DNA from: Reyranellaceae bacterium
Lineage (GTDB): Bacteria; Pseudomonadota; Alphaproteobacteria; Reyranellales; Reyranellaceae
Direction of reading: 5' to 3'
Length of the DNA stretch: 64,000 nucleotides
NCBI GenBank assembly: GCA_022844045.1
Contig: JALHMM010000006.1
Span: 1 to 64,000, forward strand
Shown here: one piece after another, positions 8,184 through 16,108 of the stretch
How the letters are laid out: each line of letters begins with the position of its first letter
How positions within the stretch are numbered: the stretch's first letter is position 1
The notes under the pieces: generated by a model
Databases searched by the model: none
Told to the model about the DNA's origin: nothing
Seen by the model: the letters and a program-made list of their open reading frames with translations, nothing else
Made by a program: the position numbers and the translations under genes

Positions 8184-9674
8184 CTACGCCGGGGCGATTG
8201 ACGGACGAATGTCGGCGCTGCCGGCGGACTTGCGCGCGGTTTCAATTGTCGGCGAGGCGACGACAGCTTTCACGGCGTCGTGGACGTCGGCACTGACGTC
8301 GTTCCAGGATCGGGCGACGAAGCCCTCCCTGACGCGCGCGTTGGCCGCTTCTCGGTAACCGGGTTCGGTGATCAGTCGCCTGAGCTCGGCCAGCCAGGCC
8401 GCGCCGTCGAAGACATCGGCATGAAAGGCGAGGCCTTGGCCGGCCTCCGGCTGGGAGCTGTTGTCGCCCGCCAGGCAGTACTTGCCGTACGCCAGCGATT
8501 CGGTGATCGGCAGGCCCCAGCCCTCCGACCACGAGGGGAAAAGGGTGAAGGCGCAGTTTTCGTAGAGCCATGCCACCTCGCCGTCCATGGGCCCTTCGAT
8601 GAACAGCAACTTGCGCTGCCACATCATCGTGTCCTGCGAGATCAGCCTGAAACCCCTCCCGCCATCCGACTGGCCGGCGAACACGAGGGTAGGCACCTGG
8701 TCACCCATCGTCTCGACGGCACGACGCCATAGCTGATACGCGAACCAGTGGTTCTTGCGCGGGTTCACGGTCGAGACGAACAGTACGAAGCCGTTCGGTT
8801 GCAGGCCGGTCTCGCGCAGACGCTTCGAGTGGACCGGCGTCGTGCTCTGCTTCATGTCCGAGCAAAGCGGGATAGGCTTGACGGGACGGATTGTGACGCC
8901 GGTTTCCGCCGCATAGGCGGTGACGTCGCCGGCGGTGGATTTTGAGATCGCGCAGACGGCGTCCGACAGACGGATGACGTGGTCGATATGCTTGCGGAAC
9001 GTGGCGCTGAACGGCGGAGAACCAAAGAATTCAGGCCGCCTGATCGGCAGCAGGTCGTAGATCATGCTGACAAAGCGCAGGCCGTGCGAAGTCTTGAGTT
9101 CTTCGACGGCTCTGAACGGGCGATCGGACCACCAGATGCCGAGCATGACCATCACGGCGTCCCTGCGGAACTCGGCTTTGTTGTTCAGAGAGACGGGACG
9201 AGGCCCGCCGCCGCGCCGCGCGACCAGCGCGTCGAGAAAATGCGCAAGGCGTTCGAAATTTCGCGAGAAACCCAGTGTCTGGCTGAACTCCCGTCGCTCG
9301 TCGGCGCTCAGCTTAGGCCAGTCCCCCGCGAGCAGGCGATCAAGCGCCGAAGACAGGCGCATCCATCGGGGGGCTCGCCTTGCCACGGGCTCGAGCAGCC
9401 GTGCCAGCGCGAAACCCAAACGCGGCATCGTCGTCGGCACCGTGGGTTCGTCGCAAATTGCATCGAGATCAAGGGCCTGGGACTTATCCCCCAGGTCGAT
9501 AAATGCATCGAAGTCGATCGAAATGAATCGCCGCCCCTGCCATGCGACAGCCTGCGCGCCACGAGCCACCAGATATTTTGCGACTTCATACTCTACGCGA
9601 GGGATGCCGGTCTTCCGCTGATACCGGGTATCAAGTAGCGAGTTGACGACGACGTACACCTGGTTGTCTAGCAC
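8184..9674 (-). CDS. GT4 family glycosyltransferase
   Basis: This 496-residue GT-B enzyme starts at a GTG with GGAG five bases before it. The first 60 residues carry TGIPRVEYEVAKYLVARG. The C-terminal Rossmann domain has LFVSTVNPRKNHWF (nucleotide side) and SEGWGLPITESLAYGKYCLA (donor glutamates). It is paralogous to the GT4 encoded at 30571-31698, which has the same GIPRVEYE start and the same WGLPITESL block. It converges on the double glycosyltransferase with a three-base gap. Substrate is not predictable. The context indicates assembly of a surface glycan. Confidence 0.85.
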   Translation of the reverse strand: MLDNQVYVVVNSLLDTRYQRKTGIPRVEYEVAKYLVARGAQAVAWQGRRFISIDFDAFIDLGDKSQALDLDAICDEPTVPTTMPRLGFALARLLEPVARRAPRWMRLSSALDRLLAGDWPKLSADERREFSQTLGFSRNFERLAHFLDALVARRGGGPRPVSLNNKAEFRRDAVMVMLGIWWSDRPFRAVEELKTSHGLRFVSMIYDLLPIRRPEFFGSPPFSATFRKHIDHVIRLSDAVCAISKSTAGDVTAYAAETGVTIRPVKPIPLCSDMKQSTTPVHSKRLRETGLQPNGFVLFVSTVNPRKNHWFAYQLWRRAVETMGDQVPTLVFAGQSDGGRGFRLISQDTMMWQRKLLFIEGPMDGEVAWLYENCAFTLFPSWSEGWGLPITESLAYGKYCLAGDNSSQPEAGQGLAFHADVFDGAAWLAELRRLITEPGYREAANARVREGFVARSWNDVSADVHDAVKAVVASPTIETARKSAGSADIRPSIAPA

Positions 9675-9894
9675 CTGATCTCCGCAACTTCGCCAGTGTG
9701 ATTGTATGGGCGTCGTAGCAAGCTGGCAGAGTGGGGTTTTGACGCCTGAGGTTCAAGCGATTTTCCGGCAGGCCGCGGCCCCTCTTCGGAGCTTGCGACA
9801 ATGCGGCTTCCGCGTCCGCGAAGCCGCGCACCACGCCGGCAAGCCCGGCGATGGTGGCGCACATGACTGCAAGAACAATGAGGAACCCGGGCAT
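9631..9894 (-). CDS. possible small membrane protein
   Basis: An 87-residue frame starts at ATG 9894 with AGGGA seven bases upstream. Residues 1-22 form one hydrophobic segment (MPGFLIVLAVMCATIAGLAG), followed by a basic tail without recognisable domains. Its end overlaps the start of the neighbouring GT4 gene by 44 bases in another frame, which would couple the two. No homologue is known to me. The tail composition is not convincing and the frame could be chance. The rest of 9675-10011 shows nothing else I can name. Confidence 0.3.
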   Translation of the reverse strand: MPGFLIVLAVMCATIAGLAGVVRGFADAEAALSQAPKRGRGLPENRLNLRRQNPTLPACYDAHTITLAKLRRSGARQPGVRRRQLAT

Positions 9895-10011
9895 GGTCGA
9901 GTCCCTGCATCGGATCGCGGATCGCACTTACGCTCGATCCAACCCGATCCCTGTCATATGCGCGTCAAGCCGACACGCGTGCCGCGATACGGTTTGGCGA
10001 CCGCGCGGTGA

Positions 10012-11049
10012 TCACATCAGCTGCTTGCCGGACATCGCGCGGTCGTAGTCGGCGCGCGCCATCATCGTCACCAGCCCCTCGAAGTCGACCTTGGGCGCCC
10101 AGCCGAGCTCGCGACGCGCCTTGCTCGCATCGCCCAACAGCGTGTGGACCTCGGCCGGCCGGAAGAATTCCGGGCTGATCTCGACAATGAGCTTGCCGGT
10201 CTTGCGATCGTGCGCCTTCTCGTCGACGCCCGAGCCCGACCAGTCGAGCTCGAAGCCCAGAGCCGCGGCGGCGGCGATGACGAAGTCGCGCACTGAGCAT
10301 ATCTGGCCGGTCGCGACGACGTAGTCGTCCGCCTTGTCGGCGCGCACCATCAGGTGGATCGCCTCGACATAGTCGCCGGCGAATCCCCAGTCGCGCTTGG
10401 CTTCGAGATTGCCCAGTTGCAGGGTGGTGGGTGCGCCGGCCTTCATCTCGGCCAGCACCGAGGTAATCTTGCGGGTGACGAACTCGCGGCCACGCAGCGG
10501 TGATTCGTGGTTGAACAGGATGCCGGCGCTGGCGTGCATGCCGTAGGATTCGCGATAGTTCACCGTGGCGTGGTGGCCGAACGTCTTGGCCACCGCATAG
10601 GGACTGCGCGGGTGGAACGGCGTGTTCTCGTTCAGCGCCGCGGGGCTGACGCCGCCATACATCTCCGAGCTCGAGGCCTGGTAGAAGCGAATCCCCGTGT
10701 CGATGCCGCGACAGACTTCGAGCAGACGCAGCACGCCCATGGCGTCGGCGTCGGCGGTGTAGAGCGGCTGTTCAAAGCTCGACGCGACGAAGCTCTGAGC
10801 GGCCAGGTTGTAGACCTCGTCGGGGCGCAGCCGGTCGATCAGGCGGCGCATGTTCTCGTATTCGAGCAGTTCGAAATACTCGAACTTGATGTGCTGTTCG
10901 ACGCCGAGGTCGCGCAGCCGCCAGGAGTTCCACGACGACGAGCGCCGCGCGGCGCCATAGACCTCGTAACCGCCTTCCAGCAGCCGCTTTGCCAGATACG
11001 CTCCGTCCTGGCCGAGAATTCCGGTAACCAGGGCCTTCTTCTTCGCCAT
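10012..11049 (-). CDS. gmd: GDP-mannose 4,6-dehydratase
   Basis: The 345-residue extended SDR converts GDP-D-mannose to GDP-4-keto-6-deoxy-D-mannose, the precursor of rhamnose, fucose, perosamine and related deoxysugars. It has ALVTGILGQDGAYLAKRLLE (NAD motif), a QASSSEMYGG segment and a SPYAVAK catalytic YxxxK, then FNHESPLRGREFVTRKI and KRDWGFAGDYVEA, all hallmarks of GMD. The start is the ATG at 11049 (MAKKKALVTG). The frame remains open another 400 bases upstream, but that part reads through a decayed ABC transporter and is not gmd. No reductase (rmd, fcl or per) is in view, so the final sugar is unknown. Confidence 0.93.
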   Translation of the reverse strand: MAKKKALVTGILGQDGAYLAKRLLEGGYEVYGAARRSSSWNSWRLRDLGVEQHIKFEYFELLEYENMRRLIDRLRPDEVYNLAAQSFVASSFEQPLYTADADAMGVLRLLEVCRGIDTGIRFYQASSSEMYGGVSPAALNENTPFHPRSPYAVAKTFGHHATVNYRESYGMHASAGILFNHESPLRGREFVTRKITSVLAEMKAGAPTTLQLGNLEAKRDWGFAGDYVEAIHLMVRADKADDYVVATGQICSVRDFVIAAAAALGFELDWSGSGVDEKAHDRKTGKLIVEISPEFFRPAEVHTLLGDASKARRELGWAPKVDFEGLVTMMARADYDRAMSGKQLM

Positions 11050-11354
11050 CGCTTGCCTATCATCCTGTCCGTTTGCGGCCGCCCTTATAGCAGCTAGCCG
11101 CCTCAGTGGGACGTCCTTTTGGCCGCACCAGACGGCCTTCCTTTCGTCTCTCGGGACCGCGAGCGCGGCCATCTGGAAAGTGGCGTAGCGGGTGTCGCGC
11201 ACGACCTTGGTAACGATCCTGACTCGCTTCTCTTGGCGGCTGGTCGTGTTCACTTGATCGCGTTCGTGCCTTCCCTGATCCATTGCGCGCACGTCCTGCG
11301 CTTGATCGTGGAAATCTGGGCTGGCTTGCGGCGCGAAGCCGATGGCGTTGGTCT

Positions 11355-11595
11355 GGAATTTGAACAGGTCATGATACATGCCGCCATGCGCCAGCAGCTC
11401 GGCATGGCTGTCTCCCTCGACGATGCGATCGAAGTTGGTGGTCGACACAGGCGATGCGTCGCGGCGATCAGGCCAGGCTCGTGGCGCGTCGCCATCAGGT
11501 GGTCGAAGGTCACTCGCTCGGTCCTGATGTCAAATGCACTGGTTGCCTCGTCGAGCATCGCGGCGCGCAGGCGCGGTCGTCGTGCAGGATCGTCC
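11355..11595 (-). pseudogene. relic of an ABC exporter ATP-binding domain
   Basis: Reading leftward from about 11595 the frame gives a Walker B region and D-loop (MLDEATSAFDIRTERVTFD) and a switch histidine (AATHRL) ending at 11448. A one-base frame change then continues as STTNFDRIVEGDSHAELL and GGMYHDLFKFQ, the typical end of MsbA/HlyB-type exporters. About nine residues between DRIV and EG are also missing. The Walker A part and the membrane domain are absent. This is a decayed 3' fragment, probably of a glycan or lipid exporter that once lay upstream of gmd. The remaining bases of 11050-11704 hold no gene that I can support. Confidence 0.72.
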
Positions 11596-11704
11596 GGTTC
11601 AGTACCCGTCGCGGTCGAGAAAGGCGGCTCGGATCGCGGGCGAAAGCCTGTACCGTGGACGCCACGATGAGTCCATGATCCGCGCCTGGACCGGGGGAAA
11701 CCGC

Positions 11705-12640
11705 ATGCCGCGACTGGGATATCTGTTGCCGACCCGCGAGCGGGTCATGGAAGGCCAGGATGAGACCGCCTCGTTGCTGGCGCTGGCCGAACGCGCCGAG
11801 AAGCTGGGCTTCGATTCGCTGTGGGTCGGCGATTCGCTGCTGGCACGCCCGCGGCACGATCCACTGACCTTGCTGGCCGCCGTCGCGGCGCGCACGCGCA
11901 AGGCCGAGCTGGGCACGGCTGTGCTGCTGCCTGCCCTGCGCAACCCGGTCGTTCTGGCACAGCAGGTCGCAACTCTGGACCGCATCGCCGAGGGCCGGTT
12001 GATCCTGGGCATCGGCATCGCCAGCGACGTGCCCAACATCCGCGCCGAGTTCGAGGCGGCCGGCGTGCCCTTCGAGAAGCGCGTCGGGCGCATGGTCGAG
12101 GGCATCGCGCTGGCGCGCGCCCTGTGGACCGGCAAGCCGGTAACATGGGATGGCCGCTGGAAGATGAAGGACAGCGTGCTGGGACCGACGCCGCACCGCC
12201 CGGGCGGGCCGCCGATCTGGCTGCCCGGCGCCGTCAGCGCCGCGCGCCAGCGCTGCGGCCGGCTCTACGACGGCTGGTTCCCCAACGGGCCGGAGCCGCA
12301 CGAATACGCCGCGCAGTGGGCCGAGGTGAAGGATGCGGCCAAGGCCGCCGGCCGCGACCCCGAGACATTGGCGGCGGCGATCTACGTGACCCTGGCGATC
12401 GACGACGACGCGGCGCGTGCTGATGCCCGCATGAACGACTACCTCGAGCAGTACTACGGCATGGCGCCCGCGATCATGCGCAAGCGGCAGAGCTGCTTCG
12501 CCGGCTCGGCCGCCGGTGCCGCCGCGTGGCTGAAAGGCTTCGCCGACGCCGGCGCCACGCATATCGTGGTGCGCTTCGCCGGCGACCACGAACGGCACCT
12601 CGACATCGTCAGCGGTCTGCGACGAACGCTGGGCTGGTAG
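11705..12640 (+). CDS. LLM-class (luciferase-like) flavin-dependent oxidoreductase
   Basis: This 311-residue TIM-barrel protein resembles bacterial luciferase and F420/FMN monooxygenases. It has an early GYLLPTRE strand, LGFDSLWVGDSLLAR, a NPVVLAQQVATLDRIAEGR block (the family's best-conserved segment) and GIGIASDVPN. The ATG at 11705 is used because GGGGGA precedes it by seven bases; ATGs further upstream would add non-conserved residues. It stands alone between the ABC relic and a repeat element. The electron donor and substrate cannot be told from sequence; members of this family oxidise many different small molecules. Confidence 0.85.
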   Translation: MPRLGYLLPTRERVMEGQDETASLLALAERAEKLGFDSLWVGDSLLARPRHDPLTLLAAVAARTRKAELGTAVLLPALRNPVVLAQQVATLDRIAEGRLILGIGIASDVPNIRAEFEAAGVPFEKRVGRMVEGIALARALWTGKPVTWDGRWKMKDSVLGPTPHRPGGPPIWLPGAVSAARQRCGRLYDGWFPNGPEPHEYAAQWAEVKDAAKAAGRDPETLAAAIYVTLAIDDDAARADARMNDYLEQYYGMAPAIMRKRQSCFAGSAAGAAAWLKGFADAGATHIVVRFAGDHERHLDIVSGLRRTLGW

Positions 12641-12652
12641 GTGGCGTTCTTC

Positions 12653-12806
12653 CCTTCTCCCCGCGAAGGCGGGGAGAAGGTGCCCGAAGGGCGGATGAGG
12701 GACTTCGCGATGGTTCAACAGCAGGCATCTCCGTCGTTGCACAAGGAAGCCCCTCGTCCGCCTCGCTGATGCTCGGCACCTTCTCCCCGCCTTCGCGGGG
12801 AGAAGG
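12653..12806 (+). repeat. two-hairpin dispersed repeat, class A copy 1
   Basis: Each end is a 12-base-stem hairpin of CCTTCTCCCCGC and GCGGGGAGAAGG, with loop GAAG at the left and CTTC at the right. Inside the left arm is a type-1 core (TGCCCGAAGGGCGGATG) and inside the right arm a type-2 core (complement of a GCCGAGC...GCGAGGCGGA form), around a variable middle. Orientation is type 1 to type 2. It lies between two unrelated rightward genes. Confidence 0.85.
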
Positions 12807-12915
12807 GGAGAGGCCATTTGCGACTCTCCGTGATGGGTGATCCTTCGGCCGCCGGCGAAACGATCGTCACCGCCAACGGCGTAGGAGTCCTTCCTCGACC
12901 ACCGCGGAGTTCGCC

Positions 12916-13245
12916 ATGCCCATGCTCGCCAATGCCAAGCCGCCGGTTTCCGGCACCGTCGCGCTCGCCGTCACCTGGGAGGCCAGGCCGGGCGAGGCCG
13001 ACGCCGTCGCCGATGTGCTCGGCCGCATGACGGCGGCGGTGCGCGCCACGGAACCCGGCACTCTGCTGTTCCGCCCGCATCGCTCGCCCGACAACGATCA
13101 TCTGTTCTTCCTCTACGAACTCTTCGTCGACCAGGCCGCCTTCGAAACGCACCAGAAGACGCCGCACTTCCAGGCGCTGATCCTGGGCGACGCGGTGCCC
13201 AGGCTGGCGCGGCGCGAGCGGGTGGCCTTCGCACCGCTGGCGTAA
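12916..13245 (+). CDS. antibiotic biosynthesis monooxygenase (ABM) family protein
   Basis: This 109-residue dimeric alpha-beta barrel-type protein resembles quinol monooxygenases such as YgiN. It has TWEARPGEADAVADVLGRM, a central ATEPGTLLFRPH strand, a FFLYELFVDQAAFETHQKTPHF segment with the usual conserved histidine, and a short C-terminus. The region just upstream also carries an A-class repeat, so its promoter must lie within about 100 bases. Substrate unknown; members act on quinols or polyketides or are general stress proteins. It could form a unit with the following pcp gene, 49 bases away. Confidence 0.8.
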   Translation: MPMLANAKPPVSGTVALAVTWEARPGEADAVADVLGRMTAAVRATEPGTLLFRPHRSPDNDHLFFLYELFVDQAAFETHQKTPHFQALILGDAVPRLARRERVAFAPLA

Positions 13246-13267
13246 GCCTGTCCGTCATGGCTTGATA

Positions 13268-13288
13268 TCCCCGCTGCAAGAGCGGGGA
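13268..13288 (+). promoter_or_regulatory. hairpin that covers the pcp ribosome-binding site
   Basis: TCCCCGCT (13268-13275) and AGCGGGGA (13281-13288) form a perfect 8-base stem with a 5-base loop. The 3' arm contains GGGGA, the only Shine-Dalgarno-like sequence six bases before the GTG start at 13295. Folding would hide it from ribosomes, so this may be a translational control element or an RNA thermometer-like switch. Alternatively it is the terminator of the upstream ABM gene, but no T run follows. Confidence 0.45.
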
Positions 13289-13294
13289 CATCGA

Positions 13295-13942
13295 GTGAAG
13301 CGCATCCTGGTCACTGGCTTCGAGCCGTTTGACAACGACACCGTCAACCCGTCCTGGGAGGCGGCGCGGCGTATCGATGGCTGGCGCTGCGACAAGCACG
13401 AGGTGGTCGCGCGGCAACTGCCGTGTGTTTTCCGCGCCGTGCGCCCGCAAATCGCGAAGCTGATCAAGGAACTCTCGCCCGACATCGTCATCGCGCTCGG
13501 CCTCGCCGGCGGCCGCGTCGATTTCTCGATCGAGCGCGTGGCGATCAATGTTGATGACGCGCGCATACCGGACAACGCCGACGAGCAGCCGATCGACCAG
13601 CCCAGCGTCGCGGGCGGGCCGGCGGCCTATTTCAGCACCTTGCCGATCAAGGCGATGCTGCGCCGCCTTCGCGCCGCGGGTATCCCGGCCTCGGTGTCGA
13701 ACAGCGCCGGCACCTTCGTTTGCAATCACACCTTCTACGTCGCGCGCCATCTCGCCGAGACCGGGCGCCACAAGTTCCGCGCCGGATTCATCCATGTGCC
13801 GTATCTGCCGGAGCAGGCCGCGCGCCATCCCGGCGCTGCGTCAATGTCGGTCGACACGCTGGTTGCGGCTTTGAAGATCGCCATCGAGACCACGGTCCGC
13901 GTCGAGCGCGACGAGCTGGTCGTCGCCGGCGCGACGCACTAG
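13295..13942 (+). CDS. pcp: pyroglutamyl-peptidase I
   Basis: The 215-residue C15-family cysteine peptidase removes N-terminal pyroglutamate from peptides in the cytoplasm. It starts with KRILVTGFEPF and carries the full triad: E80 (GGRVDFSIERVAIN), C143 (NSAGTFVCNHTFY) and H167 (GFIHVPYLPEQ). Length is normal. The GTG at 13295 fits the family start; the frame is open 33 bases further but no conserved residues lie there. A hairpin overlaps the ribosome-binding site. The next element downstream is an insertion-sequence remnant, so pcp ends the local group. Confidence 0.93.
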   Translation: MKRILVTGFEPFDNDTVNPSWEAARRIDGWRCDKHEVVARQLPCVFRAVRPQIAKLIKELSPDIVIALGLAGGRVDFSIERVAINVDDARIPDNADEQPIDQPSVAGGPAAYFSTLPIKAMLRRLRAAGIPASVSNSAGTFVCNHTFYVARHLAETGRHKFRAGFIHVPYLPEQAARHPGAASMSVDTLVAALKIAIETTVRVERDELVVAGATH

Positions 13943-14060
13943 GATCTGTGGGAATCAGGATTCCCAGGGTTGGTGCGTTGAGATTCAGGCTTGCGATGGA
14001 CCGCCTGATCCTGAGCGACGCCCAATGGGCGAAGACGGAACCGCTGTGGCTGCGCCAGCA
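13943..14060 (+). mobile_element. IS5-type insertion sequence remnant (5' end of transposase)
   Basis: An ATG at 13996 begins MDRLILSDAQWAKTEPLW, which matches the start of IS5/IS427-group transposases, but homology stops after about 18 codons and the frame runs into unrelated sequence. Just upstream, TGGGAATC (13949-13956) and GATTCCCA (13959-13966) form an inverted repeat that could derive from the IS terminus. The rest of the transposase and the other end are missing. The element abuts the lower-GC kinase gene, which may have arrived with it. Confidence 0.65.
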
Positions 14061-14092
14061 TCAGGCGCTGTCTTTTGCGGCGGCAGGGAAAC

Positions 14093-15067
14093 ATGGAAGA
14101 ACGCGAGCCCGGCGACCCTTCTACAGATATCCTTCTGGAGGGTCTTACTGCAGCGGTGGCCGACTACAATGCCACAGGCAACGCACTCGTCCATATTGGC
14201 GGATATCTGAGTAGCGCTGTCTTCAGTTGCGGCGACCTCATCGTTAAGTGCTTCCTCCATTCAGCGGACAAGAAACTTGCCCGCGAGTACCGAGCTTACG
14301 ACTTCCTGTCGGGTTCTGGATTGCCTGTTCCAGCACTCGTTGCATCCGGACGGCTCAATGCCGGCCAGCCGTGGATTCTGATAACGAGACTGCCAGGTCA
14401 AGTAGGGATTGACCTTTGGAAGACCCTGACGACACGTGCACGCATCGATCTGTATCAACAGGCCGGGACGTTACTGGCCAAGCTGCATCTCCTTCCCGTC
14501 GACGAGCGCCATACTGAGCTGCCCCAATCGGACGCAGTCGCGAAGTACCTTGAGCTCTTGGCTGTGCGGCTCGAAAGATATGCGCGGGAGGCAGCATTGA
14601 TTGATGATCGTGCAATGTCACGTGCACAAGCGCTTGCCTGGACAGTCGATCTTCAACGCTACACACCTCGACAACTTCGATTCACGCATGGGGATTTCTC
14701 GATGAGGAATCTCATGCTCCGGGAAATTGACGGTGCCTGGGAAATCTCGGGGCTCTTTGACTTTGAGCACTGCGAGTATGGTGACCCGGCGGCCGATTTC
14801 GGAAGAATGCTAGTTGCGACCGAAGACTGGAATAGTGAAGAATTCAGTAGTTTCCTGGATGCCTACGCCGCCGTCTTACCGTTGCCGGCCCGCGAACGAG
14901 TACTCCTCCACCTCGGCGCCATCGCACTCGATGCGGCGAGCTGGGCCTACGACAAGGATCAAGCATACTACAAGGCTATCTTGGATATCGTAGATCGTGT
15001 TGGGGCAGACCCAAAGGCGTTGCCTGCAAGATTCCCGCACACTGGAGCGAGTCCCGATTTGATGTAA
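14093..15067 (+). CDS. aminoglycoside phosphotransferase (APH)-fold kinase
   Basis: This 324-residue protein has the protein-kinase-like fold of the APH/choline kinase group. Visible are the ATP lysine K52 (DLIVKCF), a following glutamate at 65, Brenner's motif HGDFSMRN (H199, D201, N206) and the metal-binding LFDFEH (D223). Residues near GDPAADFGRML complete the family pattern. The ATG at 14093 follows AGGGA. Sampled GC is in the mid 50s, well below the neighbours, and an IS remnant lies immediately upstream, so acquisition by transfer is likely. The substrate could be an aminoglycoside, a macrolide, a sugar or another alcohol; resistance cannot be claimed. Confidence 0.8.
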   Translation: MEEREPGDPSTDILLEGLTAAVADYNATGNALVHIGGYLSSAVFSCGDLIVKCFLHSADKKLAREYRAYDFLSGSGLPVPALVASGRLNAGQPWILITRLPGQVGIDLWKTLTTRARIDLYQQAGTLLAKLHLLPVDERHTELPQSDAVAKYLELLAVRLERYAREAALIDDRAMSRAQALAWTVDLQRYTPRQLRFTHGDFSMRNLMLREIDGAWEISGLFDFEHCEYGDPAADFGRMLVATEDWNSEEFSSFLDAYAAVLPLPARERVLLHLGAIALDAASWAYDKDQAYYKAILDIVDRVGADPKALPARFPHTGASPDLM

Positions 15068-15298
15068 CTGCTTGCAGTTCCGTCAGTCGGCATGGCGCGT
15101 ACTAGCGAACGATGTCGAGGACATTTTCAAACACACACATGCACCGGCCGTGCCGGCGCGCCTGGGCCTCCAGTTACATGCTGTCCCCGTCCAGGGCCGC
15201 CGCTGTTATGCGGCCATTCCCGCTAAACTAGACGAAAGTAGAATGGCTCCCTCTCCCCACACGCGAGGAGAGGAAGAGAGTCGCCATGTGCGAAAGCG

Positions 15299-16015
15299 TC
15301 ACTCCACCACGAACGTCATCGCGTCGCTGAGCCAGCGTGAGTAGCCGTATTCGATCGGCACGCCGTCCGGATCGATGTTGATGGCTTCGGTGACCAGCAC
15401 GGCACGACCGCGGCCGACCTCGAGCAGGCGCGCGTCGGACGCGGTGATCAGCGCCGCCGACACGCGCGTCCAGCGCCGCGAATAGTCGTTCACGCCGCAG
15501 CGCCGCAACGCCGCCGTCACCGAGCGCTCGGCGCGCCAGGCGTCGCCCAGGCGCGGGAAGCGCGCAGCGGGGAAGTAGTGGCTGCCGATGCCGGCGGGCT
15601 TGCCGTCGACCAGCGCGCGCGCATCGAGGCGCAACAGGGCGGTCTCGGTCGGCACCGACAGCGCCAGCGCGATCTCCGGCGTGGCGCGCACATTGTGCAC
15701 GCTCACCAGGTCGCGCGCGCCGACGCGGCGGGAGCGCTCGATGGTTTCGCTGAACCGCGCGCGCTTGCCCAAGGCGTAGTCGAGCGGCGGATCGGGCACG
15801 AAGATGCCGCGGCCCTGCTCGGCGCGCAGCACGCCTTGGCCCTCGAGATGTTCGATCGCCTGGCGCAAGGTGTGGCGGTTGACGCCGAAGCGCTCGGCGA
15901 GCGCATATTCACCGGGCAGTCGTGCGCCGGGCTTCCAGTCGCCGGCCTTGACCTCGGCGCGCAGCGTGTCGGCGATGCGGCGCCACAGCGGTCTGGGATC
16001 GTCATCCACGGCCAT
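15299..16015 (-). CDS. phnF: GntR/HutC-type phosphonate regulator PhnF
   Basis: The 238-residue regulator has an N-terminal winged helix (PLWRRIADTLRAEV, then GEYALAERFGVNRHTLRQAIEHLEGQG) and a C-terminal UTRA ligand-binding domain (near EIALALSVPTETALLR and GVPIEYGYSRWLSDAMTFVVE). This is the PhnF subgroup and it is divergent from phnG, exactly where PhnF is normally found. The ATG at 16015 has GAAGG nine bases upstream; a TTG at 16024 would sit against the ribosome site. It most likely represses the phn operon through the operator at 16078-16093 and is released by a phosphonate-derived ligand or under phosphate starvation. Confidence 0.9.
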   Translation of the reverse strand: MAVDDDPRPLWRRIADTLRAEVKAGDWKPGARLPGEYALAERFGVNRHTLRQAIEHLEGQGVLRAEQGRGIFVPDPPLDYALGKRARFSETIERSRRVGARDLVSVHNVRATPEIALALSVPTETALLRLDARALVDGKPAGIGSHYFPAARFPRLGDAWRAERSVTAALRRCGVNDYSRRWTRVSAALITASDARLLEVGRGRAVLVTEAINIDPDGVPIEYGYSRWLSDAMTFVVE

Positions 16016-16051
16016 GTCACGCAACCTTCATCGGGATATGGGCAATAGACA

Positions 16052-16080
16052 TTGCGAGCGTCGGCCCATGCTTATATACT
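16052..16080 (+). promoter_or_regulatory. sigma-70-like promoter of the phnG operon
   Basis: TTGCGA (16052-16057) and TATACT (16075-16080) are separated by 17 bases, a near-ideal housekeeping promoter reading toward phnG. Transcription would begin near 16087, inside the PhnF-type operator. No clear Pho box was recognised between phnF and phnG. Confidence 0.6.
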
Positions 16081-16093
16081 TGTATAGACAAGT
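16078..16093 (+). promoter_or_regulatory. PhnF (HutC-type) operator
   Basis: The sequence ACTTGTATAGACAAGT is a 6-base inverted repeat (ACTTGT/ACAAGT) around ATAG. It contains GTATAGAC, which fits the HutC-subfamily consensus GT-N-TA-N-AC. It overlaps the end of the -10 box and the likely start site, the right place for repression of phnG and possibly of phnF itself. Confidence 0.7.
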
Positions 16094-16108
16094 AAGGACT
16101 TTGTCGAG

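Noticed and set aside
9706-10011. Rightward 101-codon frame between the GT4 gene and gmd
   Set aside because: No ribosome site, no domain and unbiased codons; the opposite strand has a better small-protein candidate.
11049-11448. N-terminal extension of gmd
   Set aside because: The extra 133 residues match the end of an ABC exporter ATPase, not GDP-mannose dehydratases, and the ATG at 11049 fits the family start.
15240-15285. Half copy of a class A repeat (CCCTCTCCCC... GGAGAGG)
   Set aside because: Only a short C/G-rich stretch is similar; no core or second arm follows, so it may be chance.
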